From contig VXBA01005459.1 in the NCBI GenBank assembly GCA_013399895.1, forward strand, positions 1,048,258 through 1,112,257: a stretch of 64,000 nucleotides of DNA. The letters are read 5' to 3'. The position numbers and the translations under genes were made by a program. The notes under the pieces were generated by a model. It saw only the letters and a list, made by a program, of their open reading frames with translations, was not told the DNA's origin and searched no databases. The stretch's first letter is position 1, and every line of letters begins with the position of its first letter. Below, in pieces: positions 40,901 to 52,751 of the stretch. Source of the DNA: Serilophus lunatus. Its lineage: Eukaryota; Chordata; Aves; Passeriformes; Eurylaimidae.

Positions 40901-43604
40901 CTGCCTTGCTCTTTCTTAGGAACATGGCAAATACACTTTTATCCCCTTCTGGAGTCATAGATATGTATAAATAAATCCTAATATTTTCAGAAGAATGGAA
41001 TCAGTTCTTTCTCAACTACTTTCCATCTTGCAATAACATGTCATGTCTTCCATACTCAGAAGTGCAGACTCACCAGGTTTTGTAATTTGAAGCTTTTCAT
41101 TCTGTGGGGTGATTTTATCCCCCACTCCATCTCCCACCCTTGAGATTTTAAGAAAAATTTCTTTCCATTCATCAACTTTGTGCTTTTTCTGATGAAAAAA
41201 ACAAATCTGCTCACAAATTTTATCGTAAAAACCTACAACTTAATAGGAAGTCCTCATAGAGGAATTAGAAACTGAATATTACTGTAGTCTTATTAACTGA
41301 TGTACATACTACACCAGAAAGACAGTTTATATTGGATTGATACATACACTGTTCTGCTTGTTTTCTGACCTGTATGCAACCAACATACATCTATGGTTCC
41401 AGCATTGCAAACTCTCTTACTTGATATTATTACCTAATTTCTGTAGTTATAACTCCCAATATAGAACTTCCTGAGGCCTCCACTACTGGCAATAGTCATT
41501 CTGCCAAAACAATCTAGCTCTCATTTCTAGAACATAAGTGTTCAGTTCAGCTCAGTTCAGCCCTTAAAGGAAAGAAAGAAAGGCAAAGCTCTTCCGTTGT
41601 TTTCCTATCTTTGGTGTCAGAGAGCCCTTTTCTAGGGAAGCACATATTCTCTTGTGGGTGGGGAGAAAGTTTTACAGTTTACAGTCCTTCCTGTCTGATG
41701 AGCAGAAGGGACCTGCACTGGAAATATTAGAGATGAAAGGAATACAGTTGGAAAAGTTCCAGCTCTAATGTCTTCCTTCTCTCTCTTATTCCACCTCATG
41801 CACTTTGGTTATGTATGAGACAAGGGCAGGTATTCCAAGAGTGGTAGATGGAAACCAACCATAACTAAAGAGAAGACTTGTGCATCAATTCACTTGCCTG
41901 TTAATTGGATTAAAATGTTAAGTTAGCATTTCTTCGTGGCAGGGAGTTTAATTGGTATAGTCTTTTCTGCAACAAATCAGTCACTCTCAATTTGAGCTAG
42001 TCATCCACAAAGCTAAAAGTTAATACTGTCACAGGTTGCTTTCCACGATCCACTAATAACAGGAATGCTGCTATTCAACAAACTACAGAGCTTTGCAGTG
42101 TTTTGTTTAACAATAGCATAAGTGTGCTGAAAAGTGGCAAGGTCAAACATAGTAAGACTCCAGCAATTTGAGCACCCCTGCAAGGCGCACACTGGATGAA
42201 ATGCATGAGCTGTACACTCCAACAATACAAGCCTAGTATTAGCTTCCACGGTTCTAAAGGGAAAGCAGATTTGCACTGTATTTGTGGTGGGATGGTGTCA
42301 ATTTGCCAGATTCTGCTCCCCTTATTCAAGATCAGCAGACCTTTGCTCAGCAATGAGTAGATGGAGACGCTAATTAGCAGGAGGAAAGGCAGTGTATGGG
42401 GGTGGGGGAAGAATATCAAGAATGCCAGGAGTTCATGCACACGTGTTGAGAAGATAATCAAACCAAAAAGTTAAAAACAAAGAACAAAAAGAAAGCAGTA
42501 AAGGAAAAATGGCACAAAAGCAGTTTATGGCCTGCTCAAAGTAGCTCAAAAGCAGATAGAAGAAATACAGGATTCTTGAATGACTTGATTGTTGGTGCTC
42601 TGGCCAAAAGACTTGCCTCCCTGTCAACAATCTACACCACTCTTGTCTATATCATATGAATGCCTAACCAAAAGCTCATCCAACTCAACAATAGAGTTTG
42701 TCCTTGGACTTTTGTAAAGAGTAAACATATGTAGCTGTATATATGTCTATCTTTCAGAAAAATACACTTCTTTACAGATGTGAAAAGAAACTAATATTCA
42801 GAAGAACACACATTTCTGAAACATCTGGTTTAAGATAAGCAGCGGGAAATCAGTGACCTGAAACAATAGTATTCTCATGAAAGCATGCACTAAACCATCC
42901 TCCAATGGGATGGAAAGTGTAATTTGGGTTAAGCTGTTTGCCAGGTACTCAAAGGGAAGCTCTTTCACCTCCAGCTACTTTCCTACATCACACAACTGCC
43001 TTTCAGCTCACAGTCTTTTGAGTAATACAAACTTAGTTCAATTGAAGCAATGTGGAGAATATGAAAAAAGCAGCAAGCATTAAAGCAGAAGAACAAAACC
43101 AATTTTATGTTTGAGTTGCTCAGTGATTTATTATGTTTCCAGAACACTGGAGTCTGTGATCTGTTCTGGTTTCTTTTTGCTTGTTGGCTAGTTCCTTTTT
43201 GTTTTTGGTGGACCTGTATTTGGTGTAGAGGACACTTTTTCAGCTATATATATTAATATTTTAGCATCTTCTCACACACCAAATTAGCTAAAAAAATATA
43301 AAGTCAGCATATCAGCTAGACTAGGGATTAAAAAATCAAAACAGGCAGGAGGGTTGTTTAGACATTTGGAAGGAGCCATCAGCACAGACTACTTTAATAG
43401 TGCTACATTAAGTAACAGAAATCAAGGCTGTGAAAAGGTCTCAGGAAAAGAAGGGAAAAGTGTAATTCAAAGAGCTGTTATGGAACAAGGCTCAAGCTAA
43501 TAAGAGACAACCTGAATTGGATTAAAACAAAGGAAGAAGAAAATGACAAAAAAGTAGATAGGAAGAAAATTGCAATTTAAAAAAAAAAAAAAAAGCATGC
43601 GGCA
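37961..43604. other. Gene-poor stretch
   Basis: Contains a G-rich patch at 38460-38640, the (AT)n at 39986 and poly-A at 43579. The 128-codon minus frame at 42075-42461 shows no family resemblance. No gene recognised. Confidence 0.5.
39986..40008. repeat. (AT)n microsatellite
   Basis: Twenty-three bases of uninterrupted AT dinucleotide in AT-rich flanks. Confidence 0.95.
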
Positions 43605-43703
43605 CATGATGTGAGTCTTGGGGATGGTCCCGTGTAGGGTCAAGAGTTGGACTCGATGACCCTTGTGTGTGCCTTCCAACTCAGAATATCCTGTGATTCT
43701 ATG
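43605..43703 (+). mobile_element. CR1-type 3' tail (LINE or SINE terminus)
   Basis: The end reads AGAGTTGGACTCGATGACCC, then CCTTCCAACTCAGAATATCC and TGTGATTCTATG, a CR1-family terminus. An A16 run at 43579-43594 lies just upstream. The body is too short to assign as LINE or SINE; the terminus is nearly the same as that of the tRNA-Ile SINE at 12.2 kb. Confidence 0.75.
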
Positions 43704-45584
43704 GTAAAGTGTGAAAATAGCAGCATTACCTAAGTGAAAAAATCACCTTAGAGAAGAAAGATCAACAGCTTTAAAAGTATCACGCAAGAAATTAATTGAC
43801 AGAGCTGTTTATAAGATTTTAAATTCATTTATTGCCTGACTGCCTCTGACAGGAGTTTAATTAAAGCAGAATCTACAGAGGATTTTTAGCTTAGTATTAA
43901 ACAGATTTTTAAGCTACCTATGTTTATGAACAGCAATGTGGTTAGCTACGAAGTTAATAAAACCAATAATCTGCAGGGAATAAGAAGCACCATCTTCCTG
44001 ATCTGTGCTGGTTCATGCTTATTTTCTGTAAAAGCCTTCCTGACTGGAATCCATCTTACCTGTACAAGAAGTTCACTTAGCCTAAGCTTATTGACTAAGC
44101 TTCTCCTGTACACTGTAGAAAAAGGCATCTGCAGGCACTGGTCACATCGGTTGTCCTAGATATACACGGGCGAGGAGGAAGAAGCAGGCTTAATTTTCAC
44201 AAATTAAAATGGAGTTTGGGAAAAACTTTCTAAATGTAAGTGTACTAAAACAATGGATTAGAAAACTTTCAGAGGCTGCTAGCACTTTTTAAAGAACCAT
44301 GTGTTTGCAGAAACACTTTTTAGTACAGATAGATTTATTTTTGTCTTATTCTTTAACTATTGCAGGACCAAAAGTTAAACCAGAACAATTTTATTGAACC
44401 TTTTTTCAACTTTAGACCCCTAAAAATTTTCCACAACAGTTTCAGATCTCTTTGGAAATTCTACATATGTAGAATGTAAATAATTCATGCAAGCCATTGA
44501 CAGAAATAGTTGAAGATTTATTGTATCAAAGAACTTATAATTCTTTGTACTTAATCTTCTGCATTAAAACAAACGGGATGGTACTGACACTCTTTTTGAC
44601 CAAAATGAAGCAGAGTCACTGCATTTCAGTAGCAAATCTTCCCCATCCAGCTTATAACAATATTTGGGTTTTTTAATACTAAAAGTTCACATGAACTTAA
44701 ATAGATGATCATACGTATTATTGACACCATAACTACTTATTTGCCACCTCACAGTTCATTGTTCTTTTCTTTAATTGGAAATAATTAATGCTTCAGTCCA
44801 CCATCACTAGATAATGGATGTAATTTTTTGTCTTCCTTTAGCTTTTAGAATGGAACATGAACTGCAGTACGAGGCAGAAGATTTAGTATGCAGTTAGATA
44901 CCGCATTTATACCAGGGAAACATTACTAAAACTAATATTTGTGCACTAATAAGCAGAAATTTGTTTTGCATTAAGCATCATCAAATGTCAGCAGGCAAAA
45001 GCAGTCAAGGTTTTCATTAAAATCATTTCCACTAACCAGACAAATGCTGAGTTAAAACATCCTTACAAATATCTTAATTCTGTGATGAACACTAGAGCCT
45101 GTTATAGCCTGTCCTTGCCATTCTAATTTGAGGTCATAAATCAATGCAATCATATCACAGCAGCAATTTAATTGACTTCATTTTCCAGGTGATCTTACTG
45201 TTCAAACAGAAAATAAAATTTTCATTTAAGGCACAGTATGAAAAGAGAATGCATACTCTGATAGCTGCCACTTTCAGGATAAAATGGTAACGTTACAGGT
45301 TTTATTTTATTTCAGAGGGCTAAAAATACCTGATAACTATTTTTAGATTGAGTGACAATTTATGTATTTGCTATGTTTCCTTGGATGCAAGGACTTTCAC
45401 AGTGTAAACTTTAATCATCTAAAGATACTACACTATGGTGATAACAAAAGACATGATAGCAGATGGCTGTTCTGAACGATCAGAACTGAATGTAGTAGGA
45501 GTTTCTTTAGAGATGCTCAAAGATGAGTTGCTTCTTCAGTTCTGAATTTCATTTCTGTGGCTAGGTTTTGGTAGCTGGAGGGTC
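43704..45584. other. No gene recognised
   Basis: AT-rich intergenic sequence with no repeat or coding signal that I can identify. Confidence 0.55.
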
Positions 45585-45880
45585 TGCAGGGTGGCTTCTG
45601 TGAAAATCTCCCAGAAGCTTCCCCTTCAAAGCCAGTACCAGCCAGCTCCAGGACTGCCCCATCACTGACCAAGGCCAAGCTGGTCAGGAATGATAGTAAT
45701 GCCTCTGTGACAACATATTTAAGAATGCAGAAAAGAAAAATTAGGGTTAGATGAAGATGGCAGCCAGAGAAGAGCAGAGTGAGAACATGTGAACAACAGT
45801 GTGACATCTCTAACTCAAATGCAGACACCAAGGTCAGTGGATGAGGGGGAGGAGGTAAGGGAAGTCTCATGGTCCTTATC
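45585..45880 (+). repeat. Probable avian interspersed repeat (LTR-like), family not named
   Basis: The block contains AAGCTTCCCCTTCAAAGCCA, CTCCAGGACTGCCCCATCAC, CCAAGGCCAAGCTGGTCAG, a TATA-like ACATATTTAAGAATG (about 45714-45727), and AGACACCAAGGTCAGTGGAT. I recall this succession as a multicopy sequence of bird genomes, possibly a solo LTR, but cannot name the family. A 154-codon open frame runs over it on the minus strand (45517-45981) with no protein resemblance and is likely incidental. Confidence 0.4.
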
Positions 45881-46451
45881 TCAACCCAGGAACCCTTTGT
45901 TTTATTTTCTCTCCTCTGTCCATCTGCAGAAGGGAGTGAGAAAGCAGCTTTAGCGGGTACTTGGCATCCAGCCAGGATCAAACCACTACAATTTCATAAC
46001 TGAAAGTGTCTGGAATCAGGGCAATAGAAGAACCACAGAGCAGTGGTCACCAACGAAAATTTTGAGAGAACAAAACAGGATGTCAGGTTTAATCAGTCCC
46101 TGCAGTACCCAACTGCTCTCATTTACAATATCCTCTAGATTGGGTTTTTTTACCCTCCCCCCATTAACATTTTCCATGGCTGCAAAATTTTCTGACATTA
46201 AGTTCCTCTGGCATGTCAGTAGGACAGAAGAAATTTAAAAGTCACAAGCTAATTCCAAAAAGCAAGTGGTTAAAATTGCTTTCCTGTCATTTGCAGATGT
46301 TTAGATACAGCACTTAAATCTTCAGCAAAACCCTGACCTTAAAGGTTGAAAATCAATGGAAGATCTTCACCTTAAATTTCCAATAGTCACCAGCCACCAA
46401 ATATAAATGAAATGCATAAACTTCAAACCAGCTTTTAAATTGCACACAGAA
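45881..46451. other. No gene recognised
   Basis: Spacer between the LTR-like repeat and the CR1 copy at 46.45 kb. Nothing recognised. Confidence 0.55.
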
Positions 46452-47240
46452 TTACACACAGAATTAATAAGGCTGGAAAAGACCATGGAGATCATCAAGT
46501 CCAACCTTTACCTAGGTTAACAACCTATCCAACATCAGTCTAACATCTATACTATCTAAACCATTTAAACCGTCTAAACCATACCACTAAGTTCATCATC
46601 TAGCCTATCCTTAAACACATCCAGGGACGGTGACTCCACCACCTCCCTGGGAAGCCCATTCCAGTGGGGGATCACTCTCACTGTGAAAAAGTTCCTCTGA
46701 TATCCAACCTAAACATCCCCTGACGCAGCCTAACACTGTGTCCTCTCGTCCTGTCACTGGGAGCCTGAGAGAAGAGACCGACCCCCGCCTGACTACACCC
46801 TCCTTTCAGGTAGTTATAGACAGCAATAAGGTCACCCCTGAGCCTCCTCTTCTCCAGGCTGAACAATCCCAGCTCCCTCAGCCGTTCCTCATAGGGCTTG
46901 TGNNNNNNNNNNNNNNNNNNNNNNNNNNNNNNNNNNNNNNNNNNNNNNNNNNNNNNNNNNNNNNNNNNNNNNNNNNNNNNNNNNNNNNNNNNNNNNNNNN
47001 NNNNNNNNNNNNNNNNNNNNNNNNNNNNNNNNNNNNNNNNNNNNNNNNNNNNNNNNNNNNNNNNNNNNNNNNNNNNNNNNNNNNNNNNNNNNNNNNNNNN
47101 NNNNNNNNNNNNNNNNNNNNNNNNNNNNNNNNNNNNTAAACCTCATGCTATTGGACTCAGCCCATCTATCCAGCCTGTCAAGGTCTCTCTGCAGAGCCCT
47201 CCTTCCCTCTGACAGATCGACACTCATTCCAAGAATGACA
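46452..47240 (-). mobile_element. CR1 LINE, 5'-truncated copy spanning an assembly gap
   Basis: The 3' end is at 46452, with ACACAGAATT repeats followed by the typical GAGATCATCAAGTCCAACC. On the minus strand, the ORF2 C-terminus reads LRGDLIAVYNYLKGG (46678-46866). On the other side of the gap (47137-47240) the same strand reads EGRRALQRDLDRLDRWAES, which belongs upstream in the same ORF2. Two collinear parts on either side of 234 Ns mean the gap lies inside one element. Coding capacity is broken. Confidence 0.88.
46903..47136. other. Assembly gap (234 Ns)
   Basis: A run of N inside a CR1 copy. Flanking sequence on each side belongs to the same minus-strand element, so the missing bases should be CR1 ORF2. 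Further single Ns occur at 47331 and 57702. Confidence 0.99.
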
Positions 47241-47295
47241 GATTCCTGGATGGCAGGCCCCATGAAACTGACTGTCCTACAATCCCACTTTGGAA

Positions 47296-47488
47296 TAGAT
47301 CTGTCCTGAAGAGAGTTGAAGTTATTGGAANGGGAGGTGGTGGAGTCACTGACCCTGGAGGTGTTCAAGAGTAGGCTGGATGAGGCACTTGGTGCCATGG
47401 TTTAGATGAAGGGTTGTTAGATTATGGATTGGATTTGATGATCTTCAAGGTCTCTTCCAACCTTGTTGATACTGTGATACTGTGAAGC
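47296..47488 (+). mobile_element. CR1 LINE 3' end
   Basis: Reads GGAGGTGGTGGAGTCACTGA, CTGGAGGTGTTCAAGAGTAG, then GATGAGGCACTTGGTGCCAT and the terminus GGTCTCTTCCAACCTTGTTG with ATACTGTG repeats. It lies directly next to the 46.5-47.2 kb copy in opposite orientation, and its 3' sequence resembles that copy, suggesting the same subfamily. Confidence 0.88.
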
Positions 47489-48104
47489 TGTCCAAAACAG
47501 CCATGAAATGAGAACGATCCATATCCGAGCTCACTTTGGACACTCCTACTTTGTGCTATGCAAGTATTCATCTGGCACAGCATTCAGTCAAGAAGTGGGA
47601 ATGAACCTGACAAAAATAATCAGATCATTTGAATATCATCACCTATAATGGATCGCATTGACTACTGTACAACTGGCAAGATGTGCCATGCTCTTGCTCA
47701 TGGACTAATAAGCTGCTCTGCAAGGGTGGTTGAGTACTTGTACAAATGTTCACTATTTGTGCTGGTGGTAAAGATGCCTGGCTGCTGTTAGTCAGTATTA
47801 TTTGTACGCTATTCAAGAGCCCACAGCAATGGACCAGAACACTGTCACAAATTAGTGGGTCTCTAATGCTAACTGGAAATGTCAATATAAAAATTAATTT
47901 AAAGATGTTAATTTTTCAAGCTACACAAGTCCTCTGACAGCACTTTATTACAGCTATGTTATTTATTCCCTCCCCTGCCCATATGTATAGAATGTGGTTT
48001 AGAAAGCTACTGCAATAACCATTAGGTGATTAGCTACATCAAACATTGTCTTTTTGTTTTGAATTTCAACATAAAAAGCACAATTTACAAAATGGCTGAT
48101 AGCA
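47489..48104. other. No gene recognised
   Basis: Spacer between two CR1 3' ends. Nothing recognised. Confidence 0.55.
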
Positions 48105-48198
48105 GTCTGGCCTAGTGGAAGGTGTGGGGGAAGGGGAGTGGGAACTAGATGATCTTTAAGGTCTCTTCCAATTCAAACCATTTTGTGATTCTGGAATT
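48105..48198 (+). mobile_element. CR1 LINE, extreme 3' end
   Basis: About 90 bases: GGCCTAGTGGAAGGTGTGGG, then AACTAGATGATCTTTAAGG, TCTCTTCCAATTCAAACCA and TTTTGTGATTCTGG. This is the terminal segment of the common avian CR1 type that also ends the 2.6 kb copy. Confidence 0.85.
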
Positions 48199-51100
48199 TT
48201 TGTCTTGAAGGCAAGGTAGGATAACTTTGTCACCCAGAAAGAATCACAAAGACTCCATGTATGTATGGAATTGTTGTTCTTTGTTGTTTTATAGTTTCTC
48301 TGTATTCAAAGGAGGTTGCCCTTATTACCAGCATTCATGAGCCACATCTTATCACTCCATATGCCACTACAGCTCACTCATTCTGGCCAACCAGAAAAGT
48401 ACTGAAGCTTCTACTTCCTCAGGGAAGGAGTGAAGAGTGCTGCATAGGTCAGTTACTTACACATGCATACATATTTAAAAATATGTACTTTACAAATAGC
48501 CTACAGCTCTTTAGTTGATTTTTTACAGTGTTTAATAGCAAACATCTACTAAAATCTTGTGGCTTTTGCTATGACAAGACATACAGTATGAGCTTGGAAT
48601 TGCAAAATGACCTTGTAACTCAGCATGTAAGACAGAGTATCTCCCACCTTTTTTTTTTTTCCTTTTAAACTTTTCATCAGACAACAGTGAACTTTTATCA
48701 CAGCCAAGTTCTCCAGAGATAAACATGCTGCACTTTTCAGTTCACACATCACCTTGGAGATAGAATTCCACAGGGAAAAATTCAGAACCTTTTACGATGG
48801 CCTGACTGTTTTAGACTTATTTCTTGTCAAATCTCATAAGCAGTGAAAGGGATTGTAGATAGTAATTTTCTCACTCCCACCAGATGAATACTTTCAACAT
48901 CTGTGAACATAACTTTGTCATAGTCGCAGGACAAACTTCACTATTGTTCAAAATCAAAGACTGATTTTCTCCATTAAAATGATAAGAAGTTCCTGAAGTT
49001 GCTACAGTTTTTAGCAAAGGTCTTACATACCACATCTGGTATTTCTCAACAGTGAGACATTGACAGTTCCCATGCATAGCCTTAGAATTTTCTTCACAGT
49101 AGTGAAAAGGAACACCTGCACCTGGTCCTTCTCTTAGTGGCTATTTACATGCATTCCAAACTCTTTAAAATCTGCTTTCCAGGAACATTTAATCACATCA
49201 GAGAGATAAGGGAGACCAAACCTATACTCTGAAAAGATGAAGTAGCAGAATCTTTTGTTTTCTTCCTCAGTACCTGCATGTTTTTCTTTGAGTGTAAACA
49301 ACTAATTTTAACCTGGCAAAGAACTTCTGTAAAGAATTACAAGCCTTCTTCACATTATTACCAAAAGGGTTCTGAACTTGCTGTAAAGAGGAAAAAAAAT
49401 TGCATTCAATTCATTGCATCAAAAAGCAGTTTTATTTTCAGGCAAAAAAAAGTTCTTGTAACTTTGAACAAGCCCTTGGGAACTTTCATTGTGACCAAGA
49501 TCAAACAATGGTGAATAAGGTATGTCAGATATAAAGAAAGGGGAAATACCTGTTGGGGAAGATATTCACAAGGGTTAATGGCCCCTGCAGGCAATGGCTT
49601 TCTCAAGCCAGAAAAGAGATAAAGGCTTCTCCAGAGATCATCCTTTCAGAACTGAAGATTCATTTAGCTTCTCTGAATCTCTCTGGAGGACCCTCCCTTC
49701 TGTTAACTTCAGAAGCAGCCTGCAGAGATTAGCTTCAAAAAGACCACGCTTGCCTTTCTGAATACTCCCCTGTATTTACCTTCCATCAGTAGCTGAAATT
49801 GAGTATAATGTATTTAACTCTGAACACTGTGTATTGCACATGGGCTGAATTTTACCCAGCTGGAGCTCAGCACTCCTGCTAGAATCACTGAAACTGTAGC
49901 CACGGCACTGCTAGGCCTGGAGGATTTAGTCTTTTCTACTTCTCCATTAAAGTGCTCAGCTGGAAGGCCATACAAAGAACTGCTCTGCCACAGCACCTTC
50001 AGAATCCACTCAAATAGTGCAGCCCTACTGGCACAGCTCCTTCTCTTGCTCTGACTGCTCTTTGTATCACTGGAGCAGTAGCAAGAGCTGGGTTTTCAAC
50101 ATCAAACTAAACACAAAGAATAAAAATCCTCCACTTTCAAGACCTGCTGTCAACAATTATGAATATTATTTAGTAGCAACAAAAAAGGAAAATGACCTTT
50201 TCATCTCAAACACAGAATGAATTTGGATTTTAAGACAAGAACACAAGAAAGGCATACTACTGACAGATTATCAGTGCCATTTCCTAACTTCCCCAGTGTT
50301 TCTACACTTCATCAGATCATTGTGCTTCTCTCTCCCTGAAAAATTTCCATAACCTCAAATTCTATCAAAATAAAACTCCTATGATACTGTACAAGTGAAA
50401 AGAACAATTTCAGTGACTTGAAAGTTTTGGTGTGACTTTTTCACATTTACATTTCTGCCAAAATTTTTCTTACAGTGTATCTTTGTAACATAAACCAGTC
50501 ATCCTTTTACAAATGCAAAATATAGAAAAAAAGAACCCTTCAAATTGACTTCAGCAAAGCCATGATAAAGTGAATCACAAGCAACATAAGTCCTTCACTG
50601 AACACCAGTCGTGACCAGAGTCAAAGATAATATAAACTCTAGGTAAAGTTGATTTCCAAAGGTTGCCATAAAGTATGGTTAGACAAACCAGAACAAACCT
50701 GAGGATACAGCACTTTCCACAATCCTCTAAGTCTCAAGCCCTAGAAAGTCTTGCTCTCAAAGCTTCCTATACAACCACGTCAAAGATGACTTAACAAAAT
50801 GAACTTTTGAAGGTCAAATCAACTTGCAAACATCTGCTAAATACATTTTAGCACTGAAGTCAAGTCTCTTGACCAAAAAGCCACAGTGATTTTAGAAACC
50901 ATATTGTGACAAAGGTGCAACGAACAGATTACTAAAAAGACAAATTATTTTTCCAAATGAACAAATCTTAGCACGTTACAGACATATTTGCAATGCAGTA
51001 TGTCAAACAAATGTTTTATATGCTCTTATGACCCAAGTAGCAGTGCAAAAAATGTTAGCCACAACCTGAAATAATTTTTACATAACCCTCAAAACATCAG

Positions 51101-51481
51101 AACATCCTGTGTTTCAGAACACATTTAATCATGATGGCCTTTCAAAAACTGTACTGCACCTTTACATAGGAAAAAAAAAAAGATTCTTGTTTGTTATATT
51201 CCAGTATCAGGTGCTTTTCAGGCATTCAATCAAGAGATTTGCAGCCAAAACTTATGAGCAATTAATTTGGCTCGCCTTAATTATATAGTGGCATCAGATT
51301 AATAGAAACTATGCATTCTGCCCTCAGGGGCAGTGTTCTATAGAATTCTGCATACTATCAGTCTCTTGGCTTGAAATGAATCTCGAAGCATGTTGATCAG
51401 AAGGTTAAAAGTTGTTAATTATTGTCAAACTCTAATTAAGAATGCGAGAGGAACCATGTTTGCACTTGTTTCATATAATTG
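48199..51481. other. No gene recognised
   Basis: AT-rich sequence downstream of UFM1. Part could be distal 3' UTR if a far polyadenylation signal is used (minus AATAAA near 49433), which cannot be decided here. Confidence 0.5.
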
Positions 51482-52683
51482 TTTAATAAAATAAAAATAC
51501 AGAATTTTACAATTTATCTGAGATTTGGAAGATGTTTACAGGCAAATACTGATTTCTGAAGAGACCCATTCAGAAGGGCATTTTGTATTTCTGCAGTATC
51601 TGACACATTGTCTAAACATCCTTCTAGAGCACAATTATTGCACAGGACAGTTGCATTTGTGATGATAGTCATTCAATCAAGTACTACATTGCCCATAGTT
51701 CTTTCTGTTCAACTCAGCAGGACAGGAAAAAATGTAGTATGATTTTGCCAAATACATTAAATGGCAGTAAAAATTTTGAAATACACAACTGATAGTTTAC
51801 ATCTGACAATTTATAATCTGAAGACAAACATTTCACTGAATTCCATGCCATTTCCTACGTAACAGGCAGTAACAAAACAAGACTCTTGGTAAGAACTAGT
51901 ATTAGTTTACAGAAAAAGGAATGACGTATTTGACTAGTACCTACAGATTCCCAAATTAATTTGTAATCCTTCTCAGCCAATGGAACTTCATGTAAGGAGT
52001 TTAGGTCTCATAAATTCTCTGAAATTGTGTTTAATTTAACCTCACAGTACATTAAATGAAGTTTTAAGACACGGAAACCTGTTTTCTCCTTTATCTAAAA
52101 TAGTTGCAGCAATTAAATCTTAGAATTACTTTTGAACATCTGGCAGCTATTTACTGATTTGAGTAATAAACTTCTGAAATTTCCCTTCTACTTGAGCTTA
52201 ATACTTGCATCAGGTGAAAGCTGCTCCTCTAAACATGGAAATAACTTTAGAAAAAAATACAGGAAGAGCAACTTTTAGCATTCAGTAGGAATAATTTTTT
52301 GTAGCAAAATCATAACATTGTTCCCCCTTTCACAAACCAGGTTCAACAATATCCAATATTTTAAATACCGATCAATGGTGACTGTGTATTTACCCTTGTG
52401 CTGCCAGTAACACCTACGCAGAAGTCCATCTTTCTTACAGCAACACAACATGCAATCACCCCATTTTTCCACTAGTCAGGGAAGAATCAGCACATGAGTT
52501 AATATATTTTAACACGTAAATGAAATTTTTATCCCTGTTTCAAAAAAAACCCTCAAATCCTGGGGAGTCATTTTTTGCTAGCTTTTAAATGAAGTCCAAT
52601 TCATTAGGTGCATTTTGGAGTTCCAAAATAAATAGACCTCTGCTGCACAGCAATGTCACTTATTCTACAGCTTTCAGGAGATT
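51482..52683 (-). other. UFM1: Possible UFM1 3' UTR
   Basis: AT-rich sequence downstream of the UFM1 stop with no repeat or coding signal. I saw no AATAAA on the minus strand in this stretch. The variant signal ATTAAA occurs at 52030-52035 and 51482-51487, and again further down at 51124-51129, with an AATAAA near 49433. The real cleavage site cannot be chosen from sequence alone, so the lower boundary is a guess. Confidence 0.3.
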
Positions 52684-52751
52684 TTATGAACAACCAACTC
52701 GATCTCTGGGAATAAGCCGTAGGTCTGAACCATGCTTTAGAAATACATTTC
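52684..52751 (-). CDS. UFM1: UFM1 terminal coding exon, residues 64-85 and stop
   Basis: The 68-base coding part begins after the acceptor TTTGTTTAG, completes Gly64, encodes N65-S85 and ends with TAA at 52684-52686. The protein ends RDRVGCS. Gly83 is the mature C-terminus exposed by UFSP cleavage; the two residues removed are Cys-Ser here. The sequence also reads GSDLRLIP where human has GSELRIIP, both conservative changes. Confidence 0.95.

Noticed and set aside
42075..42461. 128-codon minus-strand hydrophobic frame
   Set aside because: No family resemblance or promoter or splice context; hydrophobic frames are common opposite A-rich sequence.
46738..47139. Long open frames running over the N gap on both strands
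   Set aside because: Their length comes from the Ns; real sequence on both sides is a minus-strand CR1.
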